A stretch of DNA of 64,000 bases from Mariniphaga sp. (GTDB lineage: Bacteria > Bacteroidota > Bacteroidia > Bacteroidales > Prolixibacteraceae): contig JAGXGA010000056.1 in assembly GCA_024636975.1 (NCBI GenBank), positions 27,848-91,847 of the forward strand, in the 5' to 3' direction. The position numbers were made by a program, and so were the translations under genes. Shown one piece after another: positions 54,686 through 63,919 of this stretch. Numbering within the stretch: the stretch's first letter is position 1; the number at the start of each line of letters is the position of its first letter. The notes under the pieces are model-generated. The model ran no database searches, was not told the origin of the DNA, and worked only from the letters and a program-made list of their open reading frames with translations.

Positions 54686-55678
54686 ATGGCTGAAAACAAT
54701 CATGCTGCGCCAGCCGAAGAACGTATTCGCGAGTTGGAGCTAACTATTTCAAAGCTGCAGACTGAACTGGAGGATGCTCGTGCTATGCTCCATATGGAAC
54801 AGGAGCAGAAACAATTCTATCAGCTTGTGGCCGATTTTACATTTGGCTGGGAGCTCTGGTTTGATCCATCGGGCAGCATTCGTTATTGTTCTCCCTCATG
54901 TCACGACCTCACAGGTTATACTGCCAATCAGATTATTAACGCACCTTCGGTTTCCGAACTGCTGATTTATAGCGTTGATCGTGAAAAGTTTGATGCGTTT
55001 GTTGCCGATACAATCAACCAGTTGCTTGTGAATGTTACCCTGGAATTCCGGATAATAACCCGTACACGGCAAATCCGCTGGTGCTCATTAAACGTTCGCG
55101 GGGTTTATAATATGCAGGGCCGCTACCTGGGCATCCGTGCATCGGTGCACGACATCACCCGTCTGAAGGGAGCCCTGGGGCACATCAGCGACATGTCGGC
55201 AGGCAAGGAACTGGAGAACCGCAACCGCCAGCGACTGAAATCGGAAATTGATATCAAGGAACGTGAACTGGTGGCTTTCCTCATCCAGGTATCACAGAAA
55301 AGTGAATTGATAGCCCTCATAAAAAAGCAGTTAAGCGCCATGCTGGGTGAGTCTTCCAAAAGCCAACGCGATAAAACAGAAAAGTTATTACAGCAGCTCG
55401 AAAATGAACCGGAACCGGCAATGAACTGGGAGCTTGTTGACGTACAGCTCGAAAAACTACATCCTGGATTTATGAACCGGCTGATGGTGAAGCATCCCCG
55501 GCTATCGGTTAAGGAAAAAAAACTCTGCGCCTGCCTTCGTCTGGGTCTTACCAGCAAGGAGATTGCCGGGCTGAACAGCCAGCTGCCTCAAAGCGTTGAG
55601 ATTGCCCGCGTGCGCCTTAGGAAAAAAATAAGGCTACCGCATGAAAAGCGCCTGGTGAACTACCTGATGGAGATTTAA
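54686..55678 (+). CDS. PAS-domain transcriptional regulator with LuxR-like helix-turn-helix
   Basis: 330 residues without receiver or kinase domain. An N-terminal coiled coil (11-45) leads to a PAS fold (about 48-158: WELWFDPSGSIRYCSPSC, REFRIIT-like strands, IRASVHDITRL), a second coiled coil (170-245), and a C-terminal HTH of the LuxR type (RLSVKEKKLCACLRLGLTSKEIAGL, 272-296, then SVEIARVRLRKKI). It probably binds DNA in response to a small ligand or redox cue. The target is not evident; the neighbouring potassium channel is a candidate. Confidence 0.82.
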   Translation: MAENNHAAPAEERIRELELTISKLQTELEDARAMLHMEQEQKQFYQLVADFTFGWELWFDPSGSIRYCSPSCHDLTGYTANQIINAPSVSELLIYSVDREKFDAFVADTINQLLVNVTLEFRIITRTRQIRWCSLNVRGVYNMQGRYLGIRASVHDITRLKGALGHISDMSAGKELENRNRQRLKSEIDIKERELVAFLIQVSQKSELIALIKKQLSAMLGESSKSQRDKTEKLLQQLENEPEPAMNWELVDVQLEKLHPGFMNRLMVKHPRLSVKEKKLCACLRLGLTSKEIAGLNSQLPQSVEIARVRLRKKIRLPHEKRLVNYLMEI

Positions 55679-55816
55679 GCTACCTGCCTTTTCTCTGCAT
55701 AATCTTCCATATGTACGTTTTTTTTGTGCAGGCTCGCACAAATTACCTGATTTCGTGTTGTTTTTCTTAAACAGGTACGTACCTCAAAGGGATGCCTGCA
55801 TACGATTGCACCATTC

Positions 55817-56611
55817 ATGTTGAAGCAAAAGATATACTACATCATAGAAAAGGGATCACACGGTTCAAAGCTGAACCTGCTTTTCGACTATTTCATAATG
55901 ACCCTGATTCTCCTGAATGTGGTGGCTATCATTCTGGAATCGATTCCTGCTGTCGACCGGCAGATGCACTATTTTCTTCTGGCCTTTGAAATCTTTTCCG
56001 TCGTGGTGTTTACCATTGAGTACCTGTTGCGGATTTATATATCTGGCATTACGCATCCGGCATCAACGAGGCTAAAATCGGCCTTCCGGTTTATTGTTTC
56101 AACCTATGGCATCATCGACCTGCTGGCAATACTGCCTTTTTATCTGCCTTTCTTTGTGCGGATCGATCTCCGTTTTCTTCGAATATTAAGGCTGCTGCGG
56201 TTTATGCGGATTCTTAAAATTACCCGGTACAACAAATCGCTGTATCTTATATGGAGTGTTGTCAGGGAAAAGCGCAACGAACTGGCCATGACAGGCTTTC
56301 TAACGCTGTTGGTTCTTATAATTGCATCATTCCTGATGTACTATATAGAGGGAGATACCCAACCCGACGAATTTCCCAATATACTTTCAGCTTTTTGGTG
56401 GGCCATTGCCACTCTTACCACGGTGGGGTATGGCGATGTGGTACCGGTAACAGCCATGGGGAAATTCATAAGTGGAATTATTGCCCTTTTGGGAATTGGA
56501 ATTGTTGCTCTGCCAACTGGAATTATCAGTGCAGGTTTCAAAGACAGGCTCGACAGGAAAAGGCGCCGCCCAAAAAAATGCCCCCATTGCGGAGAAAAAA
56601 TTGAGGAATAA
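55817..56611 (+). CDS. Voltage-gated-type potassium channel
   Basis: 264 residues with six membrane helices, a voltage-sensor S4 rich in arginine (RFLRILRLLRFMRILKITR, 119-137) and the K+ selectivity filter TVGYGD (202-207). After the pore, a short basic tail ends with CPHCGEKIEE, a half zinc ribbon that could dimerise or bind metal. It resembles Kv/KvAP-type bacterial channels. The start at 55817 places the first helix correctly. Physiological role unknown. Confidence 0.93.
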   Translation: MLKQKIYYIIEKGSHGSKLNLLFDYFIMTLILLNVVAIILESIPAVDRQMHYFLLAFEIFSVVVFTIEYLLRIYISGITHPASTRLKSAFRFIVSTYGIIDLLAILPFYLPFFVRIDLRFLRILRLLRFMRILKITRYNKSLYLIWSVVREKRNELAMTGFLTLLVLIIASFLMYYIEGDTQPDEFPNILSAFWWAIATLTTVGYGDVVPVTAMGKFISGIIALLGIGIVALPTGIISAGFKDRLDRKRRRPKKCPHCGEKIEE

Positions 56612-56713
56612 GGGGTTTTCAGTTGAAATGCAATTAATGTTGGATTTAGTAGAAGTGTTTTTTCCGGCTAACTTTTAGTTAAGCTTTGAAGATAGGTGCA
56701 TATTAAAAGATAA

Positions 56714-56867
56714 TTACATGTAATGTTTCATTTAAATGTAATTATCTCATAATATAAAAGTTACATTTTAATAGTTAAGTATTTCATTTTAAATATAATG
56801 GTATTGTTAGGTTTGTAAACTTGACTCCTGCCGAAATGCAACTTATATTTGACTTATTAAAATGTAA
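56714..56867. promoter_or_regulatory. Operator-like repeat cluster upstream of DUF4954
   Basis: Four related AT-rich motifs: TTACATGTAA (56714-56723, palindromic), TTTAAATGTAA (56731-56741), TTACATTTTAA (56761-56771, inverted) and TTAAAATGTAA (56857-56867). The first two sit in a 12-bp inverted repeat (56708-56719/56736-56747). The last lies between the promoter and the start codon, where a repressor could act. Confidence 0.4.
56821..56851 (+). promoter_or_regulatory. Promoter of the DUF4954 gene
   Basis: TTGA-N19-TATATTTG: perfect -7 box and near-consensus -33 at proper spacing, 21 bp before the ATG at 56873. Confidence 0.6.
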
Positions 56868-56872
56868 TAATT

Positions 56873-58915
56873 ATGACTCAACCACTCAATGAAAAAGAAT
56901 ACTACAGGGCTTTAACCGACGATGAAATAGGGCAGCTGGTTTACCAGGGGTGCTCATCAACCGACTGGAACCTGGTGAAGGTTACCGACGGTTTCTCTCC
57001 CGACCACATTGAAAACGCAAAGTTCACCGGGCATATCCGTTTGAATAGTTTCAACCGCTCAGTCAACCTGGTGGGAGGGATCACTTTCCACACCGGCATT
57101 TACAACGCCTGGCTGCACAACTGCGAGGTGGGCCGCGATGTGCTGATCCACAACGTCCGGAGTTACATTGCCAATTATAAAATCGAAGAAGGTGTTGTTA
57201 TTCACAACGTAACCACCATCGCTACTGATGGCGAAACCACCTTTGGAAACGGTACGTCTGTAGAGGCGGTAAACGAAGACGGCGGACGGGCCATACCTAT
57301 ATACGACTACCTTTCCACGCACGTGGCCTACATAATGGCTCTCTACCGCCACCGGCCACAGGTTGTATCGGCATTGAAGCAGATGGCAGAGGAATATGCC
57401 CTAAGCATAAAAAGTACCACCGGCACCATCGGGCCCCACTCACGCATCATCAACTGTAATACAGTGCTGAATGTGAAGATGGGGCCATCGACTGTGGTCG
57501 ACGGAGCAAAAAAACTACACAACGGCAGCATCAACAGCAATCATGAAGCTCCTGTAATGATTGGTGAAGGGGTCATTATGGACGATTTTATAATCTGTTC
57601 AGGTACCCGGGTAACCGACGCCACACTTATATCGAAATGCTTCGTGGGGCAGGGGTGCAATCTCGACAAACACTATTCTGCCGTTAACTCCCTTTTCTTT
57701 GCAAATTGCCAGGGCTTCCATGGGGAAGCCACCTCCATATTCGCCGGACCATACACTGTAACCCATCATAAATCAACTCTGCTAATTGCAGGCTTGTTTT
57801 CGTTTATGAATGCCGGCAGTGGCTCCAATCAGAGTAACCACCTTTATAAGCTGGGACCAATTCATCAAGGCATTATGGAGCGGGGAGCAAAAACTACCAG
57901 CGACTCCTATTTGCTGTGGCCTTCACGCATCGGGGCGTTCTCACTGGTAATGGGCAGGCACTACAAACATTGTGATACTGCCGATTTTCCATTTTCTTAC
58001 CTCATCGAAAGCAACGACGAAAGTATCCTGGTGCCCGGAATCAATTTAAAAAGCATCGGGACCGTGCGCGACAGCCAGAAATGGCCGCGCCGTGATAAGC
58101 GCACCGATTCGAACCTTCTCGATCTGATTAACTTTAATCTGCTGAGCCCCTATACGGTACACAAAATGATGAACGGCCGCGAAAAGCTGCTGGCCATTCG
58201 TAAAACCTCGGGTGAATTTGCCAGCGAATACAGCTACGACAAAATGAAGATCGAAAAGCGGGCGCTTGACCGAGGCATCAAGTTGTACGAAATGGCCATC
58301 TGGAAATTTCTTGGAAACTCGTTAATATCACGCCTGCATGGCAAGGATACTTCTTCCGATGAACGTATCCGCGAGATAATGAAACCCGATACTCCGTTGG
58401 GCAAGGGCTACTGGGTCGATCTTTCGGGGTTGATCTGTCCGTTTGAGGCGCTCGATAATGTCCTGAAATCGATCGAAAACGGCGGTATAACCACCCTGGA
58501 GGAGGTTAACGCGGCCATGCTGGCCCTGCATAAAAATTATTATAACCATGAATGGACATGGGCTGCCGATGCACTGGAAAATTTTTACGGATGTAAGATT
58601 TCGGAATTCACAGCCAGCGATGTTGTGGCTGTGGTAAAGAAGTGGAAGGAGAGTGTGCTGGGAATCGACAGCTTTTTGTATGAAGATGCCCGCAAGGAGT
58701 TCTCGCTTACTAAAATGACCGGCTTTGGTGTCGATGGACAAAACGGCGCCCGGGAGCTCGATTTTGCACAGGTGAGGGGAGATTTTGAAAAGAACGAAAC
58801 AGTCAGGGCAATTAATGTGCATATGCAGAATAAAGAAGCGCTGGGAAACGAACTCATCAGCCAGGTAGAAAACATACCATCTTTCACTCAAAGCAGGAAC
58901 GGGAAACAGCTTTAA
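56873..58915 (+). CDS. DUF4954 family protein with left-handed beta-helix region
   Basis: 680 residues of a Bacteroidota family. Residues about 60-310 show hexapeptide-like left-handed beta-helix turns (VGRDVLIHNVRSYIANYKIE, HSRIINCNTVLNVKMGPST, VMIGEGVIMDDFIICSGTRV) as in acyl/nucleotidyltransferases such as GlmU; the C-terminal half is alpha-helical. No catalytic residue can be named. It is followed after 58 bp by glmS in the same direction, so a role in amino-sugar nucleotide metabolism is suggested by context only. Confidence 0.85.
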   Translation: MTQPLNEKEYYRALTDDEIGQLVYQGCSSTDWNLVKVTDGFSPDHIENAKFTGHIRLNSFNRSVNLVGGITFHTGIYNAWLHNCEVGRDVLIHNVRSYIANYKIEEGVVIHNVTTIATDGETTFGNGTSVEAVNEDGGRAIPIYDYLSTHVAYIMALYRHRPQVVSALKQMAEEYALSIKSTTGTIGPHSRIINCNTVLNVKMGPSTVVDGAKKLHNGSINSNHEAPVMIGEGVIMDDFIICSGTRVTDATLISKCFVGQGCNLDKHYSAVNSLFFANCQGFHGEATSIFAGPYTVTHHKSTLLIAGLFSFMNAGSGSNQSNHLYKLGPIHQGIMERGAKTTSDSYLLWPSRIGAFSLVMGRHYKHCDTADFPFSYLIESNDESILVPGINLKSIGTVRDSQKWPRRDKRTDSNLLDLINFNLLSPYTVHKMMNGREKLLAIRKTSGEFASEYSYDKMKIEKRALDRGIKLYEMAIWKFLGNSLISRLHGKDTSSDERIREIMKPDTPLGKGYWVDLSGLICPFEALDNVLKSIENGGITTLEEVNAAMLALHKNYYNHEWTWAADALENFYGCKISEFTASDVVAVVKKWKESVLGIDSFLYEDARKEFSLTKMTGFGVDGQNGARELDFAQVRGDFEKNETVRAINVHMQNKEALGNELISQVENIPSFTQSRNGKQL

Positions 58916-58973
58916 AAACCCGATGAAAATTTAAGCGATCAAATTGGATTTGAAATTTTAAACGAAAGAAATT

Positions 58974-60812
58974 ATGTGCGGAATCATCGGATACATAGGA
59001 AAAAATGAAGCATTGCCTGTTTTGCTGAACGGGCTGAAAAAACTGGAATACCGGGGATACGACTCGGCCGGGGTTGCATTGCTGAACGGTAGCCTCGAAG
59101 TGTTTAAGAAATTGGGAAAGGTTTCCGAACTCGAGGAATTTGTAAAGTCAAAAAACCTGAAGGGAAATATCGGAATAGGTCATACCCGATGGGCTACCCA
59201 CGGTGAACCCAGCGATGTGAACGCCCACCCTCACCAGTCGCAGAGTGGTATTTTCTCCGTGGTACACAACGGCATCATCGAAAACTATTCGCAGCTGAAA
59301 AATGAATTGCGGGAACATGGATTTGAATTTCAGAGTGAAACTGATACTGAAGTGCTGGCTAACCTTATTGAGTATTTTTACAACCAGAACGATGAGGTAA
59401 CGGCTGAAATCGCAGTGCAGCTGGCGCTGTCGAAGGTAGTGGGCGCCTACGGCATTGCTGTTTTATGCAGCCGCGAAGACGACAAGCTTATAGTTGCCCG
59501 CAGGGGCAGTCCGCTGGTGATCGGTCTGGGCGATGGCGAATACTACGTTGCCAGCGATGCCTCACCTGTTGCCGGAATCACCAGTCAGGTGGTGTACCTC
59601 AACGATAACGATATGGCCATCATTCAACGTAATAACTTTACCCTGAAGAACCTCGAAAATAACCCTGTTTCACTCACCATTACCAACCTTGATATGAAAA
59701 TCGGGGAGATGGACAAGGGTGAGTTTGAACATTACATGCTCAAAGAGATTTACGAACAGCCGCAGACCATCGAGGAAACTTTTAAAGGCAGGTTGAATCC
59801 CGATTATCCCGACATTGTACTGGGCGGACTGATAAATGTTTTTCCCCGCATTGCCCAGGCAGAGAAAATAGTCATTGTGGCTTGTGGCACTTCATGGCAC
59901 GCAGCGCTGATTGCCGAATACCTGTTCGAAGAATATGCCCGTGTGCCGGTTGAGGTGGAGTATGCTTCCGAGTTCAGGTACCGAAAGCCGGTACTTGGAA
60001 AAACCGACGTGGTAATTTTTATAAGTCAAAGTGGTGAAACAGCCGATACGCTGGCTGCCTTGCGCCTGGCAAAGGAATTGGGCGCACTCACCCTTGGCAT
60101 CTGCAATGTAGTTGGCTCTTCGCTTGCCCGCGAAACCGAGGCGGGGGTGTTTACACATGCCGGCGTGGAGATTGGCGTGGCCTCCACCAAGGCCTTCACC
60201 GCACAGGTAACTGTTCTAACTCTGTTTGCTGTAAAGCTGGCAAAAATGAAGGGAACCATTGGCGAAGAGGAATACAGGGAACTGGTAAGGGAACTGGCCG
60301 ATATTCCTGCCCGTGAACGGCTCATCCTTGAGAGTAATGAACACATAAAACAAATTGCCGCTAAATACAAGGATGCTGTTAATGCCCTCTACCTGGGGCG
60401 CGGCATGCTGTTCCCGGTAGCCCTCGAAGGAGCCCTCAAGCTGAAGGAGATTTCCTATATTCATGCCGAAGGCTATGCCGCCGGTGAAATGAAGCACGGC
60501 CCAATTGCCCTTATCGACGACAATCTCCCGGTGGTAGTCATTGCCCCACGAGATGCCTATTACGAAAAGATCATGAGCAACATACAGGAGGTGAAGGCGC
60601 GCAAGGGAAATGTTATTGCAGTAATTACTGAAGGCGACACTGCCCTGAAGGAAATGGCCAGCGATGTGATTGAGATCCCCAGGTCGCATCCTGCGGTAGC
60701 GCCTTTGCTGGCCGTAGTACCGCTGCAGCTGCTGGCTTATCACATTGCTGTCATGCGTGGCTGCAATGTCGACCAGCCCCGTAACCTCGCCAAATCGGTT
60801 ACTGTGGAGTAA
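58974..60812 (+). CDS. glmS: Glutamine--fructose-6-phosphate aminotransferase (isomerizing) GlmS
   Basis: 612 residues. The N-terminal glutaminase domain starts with the nucleophile Cys2 (MCGIIGYIG) and has KLEYRGYDSAGVAL, GIGHTRWATHGEPS and VVHNGIIENY; two SIS domains follow with CGTSWHAALIAEYLFE, FISQSGETADTLAALR and the C-terminal NLAKSVTVE. It makes glucosamine-6-phosphate from fructose-6-phosphate and glutamine, the entry to UDP-GlcNAc, peptidoglycan and LPS. I see no glmS ribozyme in the 58-bp leader. Confidence 0.97.
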   Translation: MCGIIGYIGKNEALPVLLNGLKKLEYRGYDSAGVALLNGSLEVFKKLGKVSELEEFVKSKNLKGNIGIGHTRWATHGEPSDVNAHPHQSQSGIFSVVHNGIIENYSQLKNELREHGFEFQSETDTEVLANLIEYFYNQNDEVTAEIAVQLALSKVVGAYGIAVLCSREDDKLIVARRGSPLVIGLGDGEYYVASDASPVAGITSQVVYLNDNDMAIIQRNNFTLKNLENNPVSLTITNLDMKIGEMDKGEFEHYMLKEIYEQPQTIEETFKGRLNPDYPDIVLGGLINVFPRIAQAEKIVIVACGTSWHAALIAEYLFEEYARVPVEVEYASEFRYRKPVLGKTDVVIFISQSGETADTLAALRLAKELGALTLGICNVVGSSLARETEAGVFTHAGVEIGVASTKAFTAQVTVLTLFAVKLAKMKGTIGEEEYRELVRELADIPARERLILESNEHIKQIAAKYKDAVNALYLGRGMLFPVALEGALKLKEISYIHAEGYAAGEMKHGPIALIDDNLPVVVIAPRDAYYEKIMSNIQEVKARKGNVIAVITEGDTALKEMASDVIEIPRSHPAVAPLLAVVPLQLLAYHIAVMRGCNVDQPRNLAKSVTVE

Positions 60813-60946
60813 AATGTCCAGCTTTTTCCTTGCGTAAAATAGTTCGCCAGCTCAGTTTGGCGTTAAAAAATAAAGGGATAGCGAAAATATTTTGTTAAAA
60901 CGGGGGAATGAAGTAGATTAGGGGGCAAAAACAGGCTGACCGGATT

Positions 60947-61489
60947 ATGAAGACCATGACGGAGGAAAAAAAGAAGATTTCTAAAATAGTTTATGCCCTG
61001 GCTTTTTCAGTTGTGGTGATCATGATCATTTCATTTACGGTCGGAAAAGACATATATGAGGGTCGCAGTCAGACACTTACTTCTTTTTCGCTGATCCACT
61101 TCTCGGGCTACCTTTTTTTCCTTCTCATGCCGGTGGAAATGGCTTTCTTATATTACCTTACATGGTACGATGAAACCGTGCTCATATGGTTTGCCATTGT
61201 TACCGCACTGGTTGCCCAGTACATCGATTACATGATCGGCTACACCATCAACAGCCAGGTTGTTACCCGGATGGTAAGTGAAAAGCGCATAATGCGCGCT
61301 GAAAAATACATCCGCAGTTATGGTAACCTCACCATCTTCTTCTTTAATTTCCTGCCCCTCTCATCACCTTTAATTGCCCTGGCTGCAGGTGTACTTAAAT
61401 TCAACCTGCGCGACCTGTTTATTTTTAGCATTCTGGGGCTCTTTCTGAAATACCTCATCCTTAGCTTTATTGCCGGTTGGTTTGTATGA
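60947..61489 (+). CDS. VTT/DedA-like small membrane protein
   Basis: 180 residues with about five hydrophobic helices. The stretch YGNLTIFFFNFLPLSSPLIALAAGVLKFNLRDLFIFSILG (about 126-165) resembles the re-entrant helix and GxLPG-like region of VTT-domain proteins (DedA, YqjA) that flip lipids, but it lacks a clear GRF.P motif. The starts at 60947 and 60956 are both possible. Assignment to the superfamily is tentative. Confidence 0.6.
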   Translation: MKTMTEEKKKISKIVYALAFSVVVIMIISFTVGKDIYEGRSQTLTSFSLIHFSGYLFFLLMPVEMAFLYYLTWYDETVLIWFAIVTALVAQYIDYMIGYTINSQVVTRMVSEKRIMRAEKYIRSYGNLTIFFFNFLPLSSPLIALAAGVLKFNLRDLFIFSILGLFLKYLILSFIAGWFV

Positions 61490-61849
61490 TGCAGCATCTG
61501 CAGGAGTAATATTTCATTGGCTTGTACTTACCGGTAAAGGATAACCCAGCTTTCCTGTCCTGGTTTTTCCTATAGGTCATCCATTGAACGTTGAGATATT
61601 TACAGCTTGTTTCATACGGTTCTTTTCCATACCTGGTACAGAGTAATTCAATTGAAACCGGAGAAAGTATGCACTTGAACCTGACCAGGACCGGAATTGA
61701 ATGCTTATTGGCAACAACGATTCAATAGCATGAATACTTACCACCGATAATGATTTGTTTTCCTGCCCCCTTTTTTCTATTGTATCTTTATATTAAATTT
61801 TTGAACATTTAACCGGCATTATATGTAACAGGATTATCTGGAAATAATT
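61490..61849. other. Intergenic region, 360 bp, nothing recognised
   Basis: No ORF, RNA or clear repeat; two imperfect related stretches (ATTCAATTGAAACCGG and CCGGAATTGAAT) are probably chance. A partial -7 box TATCTTTA lies near 61785. Confidence 0.4.
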
Positions 61850-63130
61850 ATGGAAATACTTGTTATAGCCATCCTTATATTAATAAACGGATTTTTTGCC
61901 TTATCTGAAATTGCATTGGTGTCAAGTAAAAAAACAAGGCTCGAACAAAAAAAAGCGGAAGGGAGCAATGGGGCAAAAACTGCGTTAAAACTTCTTGAAA
62001 ATTCTGAAACCTTTTTATCAGCCATACAGGTTGGCATTACCTTAATTGGTATCCTGACAGGTGTATATGGTGGTATGCGTATTGCTGATAATATTGCCCC
62101 TTTGTTTCAGCAAATAAGTTTAATAGGAACGTATGCTGATGAGTTGGCTGTTTTTTTAACGGTTGTTGTTATTACCTATTTTTCAATAGTCATTGGTGAA
62201 CTGGTTCCTAAAACTGTTGCATTAAGCGACCCCGTTAAAACAGCCATTCGTGTGGCTCCGGTAGTGTATTACTTTAGCAAGGCCTTTTATCCATTTGTTA
62301 AGCTGTTATCTGCATCTACAAATCTGATAAACACCATCCTTGGCATAAAAAAGCCAACGGAAAATATAACTGAGTCAGAACTAAGGCAAATGATGAGAAT
62401 AGCTTCCAGGGAAGGGGTTATTAAGATGGAACAGAATGATATACATGAAAAAGTTTTTTACTTTTCTGATAAAAAGGCAAAACATATCCTGATACACAGA
62501 TCAGAATTAGAGTGGGTAGATGTAGAGAAGCCTCTTACTGAAATAAAGGATATTCTGGAAAATTACAATCATAGCAGAATAATCAGTTGCAGGGGTAACC
62601 TTGATAATTTTGTTGGGGTATTATTTCTTAAGGATTTTTATAAAGCTTTATTCCGCAGCAAAGATTTTGATATATCAGATGTTATTGATGAACCTCTTAT
62701 TGTACCCGAGAATTTAGATGCACAAAAAGTTCTTGAAGTGCTCCGCAATGCAAAAAAAAGTATGTGCTTTGTTGTAAATGAGTATGGCGGATTCGAAGGA
62801 ATAATAACAATGCATGATATTATAGAAAACATTGTTGGAGAAGTACCAGATGAGTACGATGTTGAAGAACCGGATGTATTTACCCGCGAGGATAAATCGG
62901 TTCTTGTAAATGGTGATGCACCTGTTGAGACATTAAGTGAATTAATCCAGAATTTCACAGTTGATTTTGAAGAAATTGAATATTCATCTGTAGCAGGGTT
63001 CGTGATTAATCATTTGGATAAAGTTCCGCATGTAGGCGATAAGTTTGATTACATGGATTACAGTATAGAGATTGTTGATATGGACAGAGGAAAAATTGAT
63101 AAGATATTATTGGTGAAAAAGAATCCTTAA
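61850..63130 (+). CDS. CNNM/CorC-HlyC family transporter (hemolysin-like)
   Basis: 426 residues. A N-terminal DUF21 domain with about four helices (IAILILINGFFALSEIALVSSKKTRLE, residues 5-31, GELVPKTVAL near 120) is followed by two CBS domains (about 200-325; ILIHRSELEWVD, FVVNEYGGFEGIITMHDI) and a C-terminal CorC/HlyC domain (YSSVAGFVINHLDKVP). These proteins transport or regulate Mg2+ or Co2+; the older hemolysin name is historical. Confidence 0.93.
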   Translation: MEILVIAILILINGFFALSEIALVSSKKTRLEQKKAEGSNGAKTALKLLENSETFLSAIQVGITLIGILTGVYGGMRIADNIAPLFQQISLIGTYADELAVFLTVVVITYFSIVIGELVPKTVALSDPVKTAIRVAPVVYYFSKAFYPFVKLLSASTNLINTILGIKKPTENITESELRQMMRIASREGVIKMEQNDIHEKVFYFSDKKAKHILIHRSELEWVDVEKPLTEIKDILENYNHSRIISCRGNLDNFVGVLFLKDFYKALFRSKDFDISDVIDEPLIVPENLDAQKVLEVLRNAKKSMCFVVNEYGGFEGIITMHDIIENIVGEVPDEYDVEEPDVFTREDKSVLVNGDAPVETLSELIQNFTVDFEEIEYSSVAGFVINHLDKVPHVGDKFDYMDYSIEIVDMDRGKIDKILLVKKNP

Positions 63131-63273
63131 ATTTCGGGTGAGGATATAAATTAGTTCCCTTTACCGTTCTTAGTCAGGAATAGAAATGTATCGAAAGCTG
63201 CCAGTCAGATTTCGTGGAAATAAAATCAGAATATGTGTAAATTTAGTTGTTTTACCAGGAGAAAGTACAATGT

Positions 63274-63600
63274 ATGAACTGGGTAATATTAATCATAGCA
63301 GGGCTGTTTGAAGTAGCCTTTGCATTTTGCCTTGGTAAGGCAAAGGTTACCACCGGAAATGAAATGTACCTGTGGTATGTCGCTTTTCTTATTTCGCTCG
63401 GCATCAGTATGGCTCTGTTGGTTAAGGCCACCCAAACCTTGCCAATCGGGACAGCCTATGCGGTATGGACAGGAATCGGGGCTGTAGGTACGGCGTTAAT
63501 AGGTATTCTCGTGTTCAAAGAACCGGCAACTGTTTTAAGGATCTTTTTCCTCACTACCCTGATCGCTTCCATCATTGGATTGAAGGCGGTGACTCAATAG
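63274..63600 (+). CDS. SMR-family small multidrug/guanidinium exporter
   Basis: 108 residues from the ATG at 63274 (an in-frame start nine codons upstream is less likely). Four membrane helices with the essential glutamate in AGLFEVAFAFCLGKA (near 13) and the family helix TLPIGTAYAVWTGIGAVGT. The lack of an EmrE-type partner and the sequence near the start favour the SugE/Gdx subtype that exports guanidinium, but the drug-exporting subtype cannot be excluded. Confidence 0.9.
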   Translation: MNWVILIIAGLFEVAFAFCLGKAKVTTGNEMYLWYVAFLISLGISMALLVKATQTLPIGTAYAVWTGIGAVGTALIGILVFKEPATVLRIFFLTTLIASIIGLKAVTQ

Positions 63601-63658
63601 TAAGGGGAGGTATACAGTTCTTAAGGTACAGTTTATCGGGAAAGTAAACAGTAAAAAA

Positions 63659-63713
63659 GCAAAGAGCAAAGAACAAAGGGCTTAGGGCATGGAGCGAAGG
63701 GCATGGAGCATAG
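63659..63713. repeat. Degenerate GAGCAT/AGGGCATGGAGC tandem repeats
   Basis: Short purine-rich units of the GCAAAGAGC / AGGGCATGGAGC kind, with AGGGCATGGAGC exact at 63684-63695 and 63698-63709. Similar simple repeats are common between Bacteroidota genes. No other feature is seen in 63601-63878. Confidence 0.55.
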
Positions 63714-63878
63714 TTCACAAGGCAGCATTGCGCCTGAATCGGTTAGCGGGAGCAGCGAGAGCGGGTGGAGATTAAGTAGAGATCAGGAAGATTGTACTTT
63801 AACTGATTTTCCTTAAATTAGGAGTATAGAACAAATAGGGAATTCATTTATTAAAACTCAAACTAGTGTTAAGTTAAT

Positions 63879-63909
63879 TTTGATATGACGGTTTTATTGT
63901 ATATATTTA
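63879..63909 (+). promoter_or_regulatory. Candidate promoter of the edge transposase
   Basis: TTTG-N19-TATATTTA, one mismatch to the consensus -7, ten bases before the ATG at 63920. Confidence 0.4.
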
Positions 63910-63919
63910 CCAAAAAAAG

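Noticed and set aside
58916..58973. glmS ribozyme
   Set aside because: The 58-bp leader is too short and shows no ribozyme core; the ribozyme is typical of Firmicutes.
60845..60862. Hairpin CGCCA/TGGCG as glmS terminator
   Set aside because: Five-bp stem followed by A-rich, not T-rich, sequence.
61490..61849. Inverted stretches ATTCAATTGAAACCGG and CCGGAATTGAAT as a regulatory element
   Set aside because: The match needs a 4-base insertion and has no relation to a promoter.
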